Source: [Clostridium] aerotolerans DSM 5434 (GTDB taxonomy: Bacteria > Bacillota > Clostridia > Lachnospirales > Lachnospiraceae). From it: DNA of 64,000 nt. Positions 17,469-26,182 of this stretch are shown piece after piece. Positions within the stretch are counted from its first letter, which is position 1, and each line of letters starts with the position of its first letter. The DNA lies in NCBI RefSeq assembly GCF_000687555.1, contig NZ_JHWJ01000011.1, positions 1 through 64,000 on the forward strand, in the 5' to 3' direction. Made by a program: the position numbers and the translations under genes. The notes beneath the pieces were generated by a model. That model made no database searches. It saw only the letters and a program-made list of their open reading frames with translations, and was not told the DNA's origin.

Positions 17469-17498
17469 ATTATAACATTACATAATATGTAATGTCAA
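17469..17498 (-). promoter_or_regulatory. Promoter with dyad operator for the ArsR-MFS operon
   Basis: Minus-strand TTGACA (17498-17493), an 18-base spacer and TATAAT (17474-17469). The spacer is filled by the perfect palindrome CATTACATA-A-TATGTAATG (17476-17494), an ideal repressor site, most likely for the adjacent ArsR-like protein. Confidence 0.82.
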
Positions 17499-17613
17499 TG
17501 TAAATGTAAATAATTCTCTACTCCTGATCCCAGGCTTTATTTATGATTGCTAAAGGTGTCCGGTTCGCCAGATTTTAGCGCTTAAGTACTGTCACGTTAG
17601 TGACAAACTACAA

Positions 17614-17649
17614 TAAAAAAAGCCAACAGGATCATCTCCTCATTGGCTT
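17614..17649 (-). terminator. Terminator of the diguanylate cyclase operon
   Basis: AAGCCAA (17620-17626) pairs with TTGGCTT (17643-17649). On the minus strand the hairpin is followed by TTTTTT. It overlaps the last codons of the upstream cyclase gene. Confidence 0.75.
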
Positions 17650-18798
17650 GGTCGCCATCCCTGTTTCATCGTAGACAAAGATAGCATTTCTGCATTTTTT
17701 TGCTTCATATAGAGCATGATCCGAGTGGACGAACAAACGGGTTGCATCTATGTTGGAAGAGTAAACTGCCAGACCGAAGCTGGCTGTTAAGTGAAGCTTT
17801 GGGCCCTCCTCAAATCGAACGGATTCCACCTGCTTTCGAATCCGTTGGCACAAAGCCACGGCTTCTTCCACCACTGAATCCGGAAATAAAAGGCAAAATT
17901 CATCTCCTCCATAGCGAAAAGGTATGTACTTCCCTTCATTTTCCTTTAGTATCCTGGCAAATTCCCGTAAGCACTGGTCTCCCATGGAATGGCCCCAGTT
18001 GTCATTGATTCCTTTAAAATGATCGATATCAACCGTTGCCAGCACCCATTTTTTGTGGCTTTCCTGTGTTTCCATGTTATAAAGAGCTTCCTGAAGCGCC
18101 TTTCGGTTAAAGATTCCCGTCAGCTCATCCTTTTGCAGACTTTGTCTCAGCTCATACCGTTCAATATCCTTTTTCAGGATAGCCTTGTTTTTCTTTCGTT
18201 CAAAGCGAATCACTACCATACATGCGGCAGAAAATGCGAATAAAACGATGATGGAAACAAGAAAATCTCCAAATAACATCATATTATCAAGGACATAGGG
18301 CTTATCTCCATCCCATTTTACCACCAGCTCTGAAACAACGATGGAGACGATGCTTAGAAAGGCTGTGATGGTGGTCAGGCGGTAATTGGCATAAATGATG
18401 GTCAGCATTACTGCTCCGGTGAATATGTAGTAGGTGGATGTCAGGGCACTGTGAACACAGAATATAACAAAGCAGATAAACACAAAGGTCAGTGATACCA
18501 GATAAATCTTCTGATCCAGAGACAAAAAATCCATTTTCAGTGCCATGAATTCCAGAAAAACGCATATAACGTTTAATCCACTGGGCACGATGATATACTT
18601 AAAAAAGTACCGCCCTAGAGGGATGGTGATCACATCAGAATTCAGAAATAATAGGCTCATCATGCATTCTACCAGGAGAGCAAATATAACCACTCCAATG
18701 GTGATCTTATAATGCAGAATAAGCCAGTTTTTGTAAATCTGAGCATGCTCCCTTTCCATCTCCGCCAGATGGACGGTATTCAAATCTTCTTTTTCCAT
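17632..18798 (-). CDS. Membrane diguanylate cyclase (GGDEF), no I-site
   Basis: Makes the second messenger c-di-GMP from GTP. The protein (388 aa) has about six membrane helices (residues 25-205), a short linker and a C-terminal GGDEF domain with intact GGDEF (RYGGDEFCLLF). The RxxD inhibitory site normally found five residues before GGDEF is absent (ENEGKYIPFR), so no product inhibition at that site is expected. It is the third gene of a DGC-acetyltransferase-DGC operon, with the acetyltransferase gene ending 16 bases upstream. The membrane part resembles no sensor domain I can name. Confidence 0.9.
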   Translation of the reverse strand: MEKEDLNTVHLAEMEREHAQIYKNWLILHYKITIGVVIFALLVECMMSLLFLNSDVITIPLGRYFFKYIIVPSGLNVICVFLEFMALKMDFLSLDQKIYLVSLTFVFICFVIFCVHSALTSTYYIFTGAVMLTIIYANYRLTTITAFLSIVSIVVSELVVKWDGDKPYVLDNMMLFGDFLVSIIVLFAFSAACMVVIRFERKKNKAILKKDIERYELRQSLQKDELTGIFNRKALQEALYNMETQESHKKWVLATVDIDHFKGINDNWGHSMGDQCLREFARILKENEGKYIPFRYGGDEFCLLFPDSVVEEAVALCQRIRKQVESVRFEEGPKLHLTASFGLAVYSSNIDATRLFVHSDHALYEAKKCRNAIFVYDETGMATKPMRR

Positions 18799-18814
18799 AA
18801 GATTATTCCTTAAT

Positions 18815-19366
18815 TTATTTTAAGGAAGGAATTCTGCCCATGATTATGGTGTCATAATAATGTCCGTCTGATAGAAGCTTATCCTGTCTTAATACTCCTT
18901 CTACCTTAAACCCATGATCCATATACAGGAGAATTCCTCTCCGGTTGGTCTCTAACACGCCCAGCTCCACTTTTTTTATCCCACTTGCGTCTGCCCAGTT
19001 CATAGAACGGGAAAGAAGGTTTCTTCCGATCTGGTGTCCCCAGTATTTTTTCTGTACACAGACACCAAACATCGCCTTATGAGCCATTCGCTTAAGCGGA
19101 CTTCCTACGCATCTGGAAAACCCTATGGGAGTTTCATTGACAAGAGCTACCAGAAACAAATGATTGTTCTCTCTGGTATCCTCCATAATGAGCTGCTTAA
19201 AATCATTTTCATCCAGAAGACCTTCCCCTGCTTCCCGGTCCATATGTTCCGTTTCTCCATCAATTAAAACCCTAAGCTTTGCTAACACCGCTGCATCGGA
19301 TTCTTCGGCGGAACGGATGGTATATTTTAATCCTTTGATACAATATTCCTGTTTTTCTAGTTTCAT
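18815..19366 (-). CDS. GNAT-family N-acetyltransferase
   Basis: Predicted acetyl-CoA-dependent N-acetyltransferase (183 aa). The acetyl-CoA-binding motif A is VQKKYWGHQIGRNLL, and a C-terminal motif (ETNRRGILLYMDHGFKVEG) is typical of the RimI/RimJ-like group. The substrate is unknown. It lies between two diguanylate cyclase genes on the same strand with short gaps (47 and 16 bases), so it is probably co-transcribed. Confidence 0.87.
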   Translation of the reverse strand: MKLEKQEYCIKGLKYTIRSAEESDAAVLAKLRVLIDGETEHMDREAGEGLLDENDFKQLIMEDTRENNHLFLVALVNETPIGFSRCVGSPLKRMAHKAMFGVCVQKKYWGHQIGRNLLSRSMNWADASGIKKVELGVLETNRRGILLYMDHGFKVEGVLRQDKLLSDGHYYDTIIMGRIPSLK

Positions 19367-19413
19367 ACTCTTCCTCTTTCCGGCCGGTGATATTTCCGGT
19401 CTGTTTCTAATGT

Positions 19414-20937
19414 TTATAGTATGACGCTGGCACTGTTGCGTCCTTTTCCCTTTGACTGATAAAGCCCTTCGTCTGCCCGGTTGACTGCCTGCGCATAATC
19501 CTCATCCGTATCCTTAAAAAAGGTGATGCCGACAGAGACTGTAATGGACAGCTCTTCTTTGATATCTCCTATCCTTAATTCAGATACCTTAAGAATGAAT
19601 TTCCGGCAAAAATCCATGGCTGCCTCTTCCCTTAAGCCCTGGAGAAGAAAGACAAATTCGTCCCCGCCCCAGCGGATCACCATATCTGAGCTTCTTAAAA
19701 ACAACTTCATTTCCGACACGAACAAGGAAAGTACCCGATCTCCGGCGGAATGGCCGTACTTGTCATTAATGCTCTTAAAATGGTCCAGGTCACACATCAT
19801 AATGCCAGGGCCTGTTCCCATTTGCTTGAATTTATGAAAGGCTCTTGTCAGTTCCTTTACTCCATTCCTTCGAGTGGCTGCACCAGTTAAGGAATCCAGA
19901 TTCATCTCTGATTCCATCTGCTTTCTGGAATTCCTGTGATACAGATTTTCAATGAGAGAAATAGAGCTTAGGCTGACAGCCAGTATGAGGGCAAATAAAA
20001 GCACCAGCGCATAGGTAAGCCTTGATACCATCTGGTTGCTCTCCCGGTCAATCTGATTTAAATAAGGATTTAGGTCATCAAGGTAAATCCCCATGCTGAT
20101 AACCCAATTATAGTTCTGATACCGCTTGGAATAGACCAGTGTTTTAGCAGCTTCTTTACTATTCCTCCGTTCCACGTAATAGCTGTAAAAAATCTCCCCT
20201 TTCTTATTGATTCCATCCAGTTCTTTCTTGTTTGGATAATCACCTTTGCTATCAGGGGTATCCGTGGATAAGTAACTTCCCTCAAGCTCCGGCATATCGG
20301 GATAGATTCTGCACACAGCATAGTTTTCCCCACCCTTGTCATTCATAATTTCATTGACACGGATAAAGGAGTTTCCAGCAAACTGTACTCCGCGGATGGT
20401 GCTTAAAATATCTGTTTTTACCAAAGATTCTGTGTACTCCTTGGTAACCCCTAAAAAGTAGCGGTATTTTCCATGCATGGCTACCCGATATGCGGTAAAG
20501 GTCCCTGCATTGTTATAAACCGTGTCCACCCAGGTCTCATGAGAAAGACCGTAAGGATCATAAACGGCTTTCTGAGCCGAGCCATCCCACAATACCACCA
20601 TAACATTTTTATAATCCGGATTATTTTGAAAGAAATGGATGAAAAAGTCATGAAATTCCTCATCTGTAATATCCATCTTCACGTCGATGATATCAAAGGT
20701 CCTTGCAACGTACTTTTCCACGTTTTTGGACTTGGCAGTCCGTTTCAAGTCGATTTCAGTAACAAGGTTATTGACTGTATCCTTTAAAAAATCCTTTTTT
20801 ATGCTGCAGATCACATCCCTTGAACTTCCGAGATAGATCTGACCGATCTTATCAATGGAAAACAAATAAAAACATACCATAACCGTACAGATAATACTGC
20901 TGATTATGGTTAAAAATATTGCATATTTACGCCGAAT
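19414..20937 (-). CDS. Cache-domain diguanylate cyclase, probable ATT start
   Basis: Membrane diguanylate cyclase with an extracytoplasmic Cache-like sensor (about 50-290, ending NYNWVISMGIYLDDL), a second helix (about 305-330), and a GGDEF domain with intact GGDEF (RWGGDEFVFLL) and an RSSD inhibitory site. The first ATG (20880) would cut the N-terminal membrane helix in half. Reading upstream in frame gives RRKYAIFLTIISSIICTV joined to MVCFYLF, a complete positive-inside membrane anchor, with no ATG, GTG or TTG before the in-frame stop. The codon ATT at 20937 lies 6-8 bases after AAGGGGGAA and is the best start, giving 507 aa. If wrong, the protein is 488 aa from 20880. Confidence 0.8.
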   Translation of the reverse strand: MRRKYAIFLTIISSIICTVMVCFYLFSIDKIGQIYLGSSRDVICSIKKDFLKDTVNNLVTEIDLKRTAKSKNVEKYVARTFDIIDVKMDITDEEFHDFFIHFFQNNPDYKNVMVVLWDGSAQKAVYDPYGLSHETWVDTVYNNAGTFTAYRVAMHGKYRYFLGVTKEYTESLVKTDILSTIRGVQFAGNSFIRVNEIMNDKGGENYAVCRIYPDMPELEGSYLSTDTPDSKGDYPNKKELDGINKKGEIFYSYYVERRNSKEAAKTLVYSKRYQNYNWVISMGIYLDDLNPYLNQIDRESNQMVSRLTYALVLLFALILAVSLSSISLIENLYHRNSRKQMESEMNLDSLTGAATRRNGVKELTRAFHKFKQMGTGPGIMMCDLDHFKSINDKYGHSAGDRVLSLFVSEMKLFLRSSDMVIRWGGDEFVFLLQGLREEAAMDFCRKFILKVSELRIGDIKEELSITVSVGITFFKDTDEDYAQAVNRADEGLYQSKGKGRNSASVIL

Positions 20938-21069
20938 AACAAATTCCCCCTTCCCATTGATTTAATCGAATATCTAAAAAAATAAAATCCAAACGGGATC
21001 GAATAGGGATAGTATAACACATGGACGAAAAATTGTCTTATTTTATATGGTAAAATTATACTGAAAATA

Positions 21070-21094
21070 AAAAGAGGGCAATCAGCCCTCTTTT
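21070..21094. terminator. Bidirectional terminator
   Basis: GAGGGC (21074-21079) and GCCCTC (21085-21090) with A-run and T-run flanks. It would end the PTS/AEC operon on the minus strand. Confidence 0.82.
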
Positions 21095-21100
21095 ATCCTG

Positions 21101-21307
21101 CTATAAGGGAAGGACCTGAAAGTAAATTGCCGCCAGCTCTTTTTTTCCCTTACATTTTTTCTTTAACAATTCCGCCATCTTTCCATCCTCACCGTGAGGA
21201 TTCTCAAACAGAAGCTTCATACCGGTTTTTTTAACAAAAACAAGGCCCTCGTCTTCTGCTGCCTGTTGAAACAGCTCTGCCCGAAGTGGTGTATTGATCA
21301 CAATCAT
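21101..21307 (-). CDS. 68-residue protein at end of PTS/AEC operon
   Basis: Small soluble-looking protein (68 aa; begins MIVINTPLRAEL, ends AAIYFQVLPL), with a mixed alpha/beta pattern and a Lys-rich stretch near residues 49-57. I do not recognise it. The start at 21307 follows AAAGGAGAT. It begins 10 bases after the AEC carrier gene and ends just before a terminator, so it is the last gene of that operon. The longer open frame from 21478 overlaps the carrier gene and is not believed. Confidence 0.7.
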   Translation of the reverse strand: MIVINTPLRAELFQQAAEDEGLVFVKKTGMKLLFENPHGEDGKMAELLKKKCKGKKELAAIYFQVLPL

Positions 21308-21317
21308 AATATCTCCT

Positions 21318-22247
21318 TTACGAAAAGATTCTGCCTGCGGCCAGCATAATGACCGGGATGGTAAACAGGGACAGGCATGTGGTAATGGTAAGCAGCTTTG
21401 AAGCATACTGGCTGTTCTTATGATACTGCAGAGCGAACATGGTTCCCATGGCCCCGCTGGGGCAGGCCGCGGCTGCAAGAACCGTAATGGCGATCAAACG
21501 GTCTCCATGGAAAAGAAGGAGAATTCCTAAGGTCACAAGGGGGACGAAAATCAGTCTGGCTGCACTTAAGAGATACGTCCTTGGCATTTTTAAAGAGGAT
21601 ATCAGATCACTTTCTGCCAGATTCATACCGGATATCAGCATTGCCATGGGCGTATTCATGTTCCCGATCATCTCCAGTGGAGCTGAAATTACAGTTGGAA
21701 ACCGGATTCCTGTTATGTAAAAAAGCAGGCCAATTAAAATTGCAGCATTGGAGGGCTGAATAAAATTCTTGACCGCAGCCTTTATATTCTCTGACTTTCC
21801 CTTCATTAATATGATTCCATGGGACCATACAAACAGGTTGAACACGGTTATATATGAGGTCATATAAAATACGCCCTCTGAGCCTAAAAGCCCATGAATC
21901 AGGGGAATGCCGATGAACCCGCAGTTGGAATAAACAATTGACATTCTCTCTACAGCCATATCCGCCCCCGTTCTGGCCGGGACCACCAGCTTAGATATGG
22001 CAATGGCCCCTAAAAAGCTTGCCAGAGACAGGCCGGCGGTGATAAGAAGTCCCATCAGCTTAAGTTTATCAAACTCCATCTGATATGACATAAGAATCAC
22101 ACAGGGAGACACAACATATAAGAGTACGGAGGTCATACGACTTCCAGTGGTGCTGTCTGCCGCCCCTGCCTTTAAAGCACCTGCTCCAATCAGCAGGATG
22201 AAAAACATCTCCACAATTTTCTTTGCTGTTAACAATGCCAGATCCAT
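21318..22247 (-). CDS. AEC (auxin efflux carrier)-family transporter
   Basis: Membrane carrier (309 aa, about ten helices) of the AEC family, whose bacterial members move dicarboxylates, malonate or similar acids. Family features are the N-terminal helix pair, SPCVI, NCGFIGIPL in the middle and CPSGAMGTMFALQY near the end. It follows the PTS IIB gene by 33 bases and runs into the small gene at 21307, so it seems to be part of the beta-glucoside PTS operon, an unusual partner. The substrate is unknown. Confidence 0.87.
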   Translation of the reverse strand: MDLALLTAKKIVEMFFILLIGAGALKAGAADSTTGSRMTSVLLYVVSPCVILMSYQMEFDKLKLMGLLITAGLSLASFLGAIAISKLVVPARTGADMAVERMSIVYSNCGFIGIPLIHGLLGSEGVFYMTSYITVFNLFVWSHGIILMKGKSENIKAAVKNFIQPSNAAILIGLLFYITGIRFPTVISAPLEMIGNMNTPMAMLISGMNLAESDLISSLKMPRTYLLSAARLIFVPLVTLGILLLFHGDRLIAITVLAAAACPSGAMGTMFALQYHKNSQYASKLLTITTCLSLFTIPVIMLAAGRIFS

Positions 22248-22280
22248 ATGCGTTTAACCTGTGCCCCTGACTTTCCTTTC

Positions 22281-22583
22281 TCAGTCTCCCAATGCCTTTT
22301 TCACCTGTGCAATGACCTTTGCTCCATTCATGGTGCCGTAAGCCTGCATATCGATGCATTCAATGATCTTACCGGGGCAGTCCTTTTCCACCTTTGATTT
22401 ACTAAAGCGGACCTGAGGCCCTAATAATATAATATCTGCATCAGAGCCTTTTTCTCTGGTGCTTGCAAGAGCATATGCATTGATGATACATTCATAATTA
22501 TCTTTTGCTGCTGCCTCTTTCATCTTATTTACCAGAAGACTGGTTGACATTCCTGCCGCACAAAATAGTACAATGTTTCTCAT
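22281..22583 (-). CDS. PTS lactose/cellobiose-type IIB component
   Basis: Cytoplasmic phosphocarrier (100 aa) of the lactose/cellobiose PTS. C8 in LFCAAGMSTSLLV is the phosphorylated cysteine. It accepts phosphate from IIA and passes it to the incoming sugar through IIC. All three components (IIC, IIA, IIB) are present in this operon as separate proteins. Confidence 0.93.
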   Translation of the reverse strand: MRNIVLFCAAGMSTSLLVNKMKEAAAKDNYECIINAYALASTREKGSDADIILLGPQVRFSKSKVEKDCPGKIIECIDMQAYGTMNGAKVIAQVKKALGD

Positions 22584-22600
22584 AAATGACTTCCTTTCTA

Positions 22601-22909
22601 TTACTTCATATTTATTTTTAAGATATCAATCATTTCCTTACAGAGATCCATGACCGTCATGGCATTCATCAGATGATCCTGGGCATGAACCATTAAAAGA
22701 CCGACTTCCACCTTTTTACCATTCAGTTCATTCTGAATCATCTCCGTCTGAATCTCATGAGCTTCCAGGATTAATTTATCCGCTTCCTCTAATCGCGCCT
22801 CTGCCAGTTTAAACTCTCCGTTTTTTGCAGCACGAAGCCCTTCAATGGCAGTGCTTCTGGCATTTCCCGCACTGACTACAAGCTTCATCACAATCATTTC
22901 CATATCCAT
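22601..22909 (-). CDS. PTS lactose/cellobiose-type IIA component
   Basis: Helical phosphocarrier (102 aa) of the lactose/cellobiose family. The conserved segment LLMVHAQDHLM contains the probable phosphorylation site H75 and second His H79. It takes phosphate from HPr and gives it to the adjacent IIB. It lies 17 bases before the IIB gene. Confidence 0.92.
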   Translation of the reverse strand: MDMEMIVMKLVVSAGNARSTAIEGLRAAKNGEFKLAEARLEEADKLILEAHEIQTEMIQNELNGKKVEVGLLMVHAQDHLMNAMTVMDLCKEMIDILKINMK

Positions 22910-22928
22910 ATCAACGAGCCTCTCTCTC

Positions 22929-23111
22929 TTAACCTGTGATTATGAGTTTCACGTAGGTAACAAGGGTAATTAAAACAATCATGGTCCAAACCCATTGTTC
23001 CGATCTCCGGAATTCTGACTTTCTGCTTAAGACACGGTATAATCCAAAGGGGGGAACAAAGATAAGCCAGAAATACGTTTTAATCCTTTCTCTGGTAAAG
23101 ACTTCTTCCAT
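22929..23111 (-). CDS. Small membrane protein within the PTS operon
   Basis: Protein of 60 aa with two hydrophobic stretches (YFWLIFVPPFGLYRVL and WVWTMIVLITLVTYVKLII) separated by a charged, Arg-rich loop (SRKSEFRRSEQ), a probable hairpin membrane protein. The ATG at 23111 follows GAGGTG by six bases; a GTG at 23120 is less likely. It lies between the IIC and IIA genes with short gaps. I do not recognise a family; it could be a small accessory subunit of the permease. Confidence 0.75.
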   Translation of the reverse strand: MEEVFTRERIKTYFWLIFVPPFGLYRVLSRKSEFRRSEQWVWTMIVLITLVTYVKLIITG

Positions 23112-23143
23112 CACAATCACCTCATGCTCATATTGTATTCTTT

Positions 23144-24454
23144 TTATTCTTCGGTTTCAATCCTCTGCCGGTTGGATGCAAGCACAAATGGAATGTATAC
23201 GACAAAGGCAAGGAGGATACAAAGAATCTGGGTTACTGCCGCTCCAATGTTGCCTCCCGAACAAAGGAATGCCATAAGTCCCGGAGGTGTGGTCCAGGGG
23301 GCATTGACGACCATTCTGCCTGCAAAGCCAAGATTGGTCATGAGATAGGCAAAGGTCGCGGATACTGCCGGGGCAATCATAAAGGGAATTGCCATAATGG
23401 GGTTCATGACCACCGGAAGACCGAAGATGATTGGCTCATTGATGTTAAACAGGGCACATGGTATGGCAAGCTTTGCAATTGCCTTAAAATCGTCCCGTTT
23501 TGAGAAGATCATAATGGCAATGATCAGGCCGCCTGTGATGCCAGCTCCCGTAACCGTTGAAAAACAGGACATGAACGGGGTATTGATGATATTGGGTATG
23601 GGAGCACCGGCGGCGTAGGCTGCTTCATTTTCTGCAAAGGCTGCTAACAGAATGGGTTCGTACACTGCTTTTGTTACCTGGGTTCCATGAATTCCAAAGG
23701 TCCATAGTAAAGTTGTAATAAAGATAAGGGTTATGTATCCGGGAAAGCTTGTGAGGATATTGGACAATGGTCTTTGGATAAATGCAATGATGGCGTTAAA
23801 AAGAGACATGCCTGTTACCATCTCAAATACCATGCCGATTCCTGAAACAATAAGAATGGTAATCAGGGACGGAAACAAAATGGTAAAGGAGCGGGCCACA
23901 TTGGAAGGAACGCTGTCCGGCATATGGATCTCGAACTTACCGCTTTTAACCAGTCTGCAGTAAACTTCTGTGGCTCCCACGGAAGCAAACATGCCTACGA
24001 ATAAGCCCTGGGCATTGGTGTACATTCTGGCCAGTACATTGGCCACCACCACCTCACTTCCATCTACAGCCTTACCAGATGCGCTGAAGGCACAGAGAGA
24101 AATATAAGCGCCAAGTGCCACTACGGGAAGTGCCTTATCCTTAATCCCGTAATACTCTCCAAGCTCCATGGCAATGAGGATTACACAGCCAATGGCAATA
24201 AAGTTCATGGTTCCATAGTTGGCAGCCACGAACATGGGATTGAGCTTTCCTAAAAAGCCAAGTCCCGGAACATTGGCTAGGCTTAAAAAGCCTGGGGTGG
24301 TACTGCAGATGACATTGGAAAACAGGGTACAGAATGAGCCAATGATAATGATTGGCAGCAGGCTCATAAATGCATTCTTAATGGCTGCCAGATGACGTTG
24401 TGTCTGCATGACTCCTGCTGCCGAAAGCAGACCGTTCATAATCTTTTCTTTCAT
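23144..24454 (-). CDS. PTS cellobiose/beta-glucoside-type IIC permease
   Basis: Membrane component (436 aa, about ten helices) of a lactose/cellobiose-type PTS. It imports and phosphorylates a beta-glucoside or disaccharide. NEPIIFGLPVVMNP is the conserved IIC sugar-site motif; GIHGT and NAPWTTPPGLM are also typical. The start at 24454 follows GGAGGAAGAG. It is the first gene of the operon IIC, small membrane protein, IIA, IIB, AEC, 68-aa protein, and is divergent from the GH1 gene, with the LicR-type operator between them. Confidence 0.93.
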   Translation of the reverse strand: MKEKIMNGLLSAAGVMQTQRHLAAIKNAFMSLLPIIIIGSFCTLFSNVICSTTPGFLSLANVPGLGFLGKLNPMFVAANYGTMNFIAIGCVILIAMELGEYYGIKDKALPVVALGAYISLCAFSASGKAVDGSEVVVANVLARMYTNAQGLFVGMFASVGATEVYCRLVKSGKFEIHMPDSVPSNVARSFTILFPSLITILIVSGIGMVFEMVTGMSLFNAIIAFIQRPLSNILTSFPGYITLIFITTLLWTFGIHGTQVTKAVYEPILLAAFAENEAAYAAGAPIPNIINTPFMSCFSTVTGAGITGGLIIAIMIFSKRDDFKAIAKLAIPCALFNINEPIIFGLPVVMNPIMAIPFMIAPAVSATFAYLMTNLGFAGRMVVNAPWTTPPGLMAFLCSGGNIGAAVTQILCILLAFVVYIPFVLASNRQRIETEE

Positions 24455-24551
24455 CTCTTCCTCCATATCCACCGCTTTTGGCGGTAATCGTAACCGGTTC
24501 TTTATTTGTAATCACATGGTAGCATACTGTAACACGAAACTCCATGTGGTC

Positions 24552-24574
24552 TTTTTCCATTTTCATAATGGCAA
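24552..24574. promoter_or_regulatory. Candidate LicR-type operator, copy 1
   Basis: Perfect dyad CCATT-TTCAT-AATGG (24557-24571), extended to TTTTCCA-N9-TGGCAA. It lies between the divergent PTS operon and the GH1 gene. A near copy occurs upstream of the LicR-type regulator gene (28292-28314). The layout resembles TTGNCA-N-TGNCAA operators of PRD-containing activators such as MtlR/LicR. Assignment to the regulator here is inference. Confidence 0.6.
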
Positions 24575-24630
24575 CTTTTGCTTCCTTTTTCTGGGAAAGG
24601 AACACCACCAGGAAAGTGGAAAAACTGTGC

Positions 24631-26181
<1,551 letters not shown>

Positions 26182-26182
26182 A

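Noticed and set aside
21308-21478. N-terminal extension of the 68-aa protein
   Set aside because: It is the AEC carrier gene read in another frame; a clear AAAGGAGAT marks the start at 21307.
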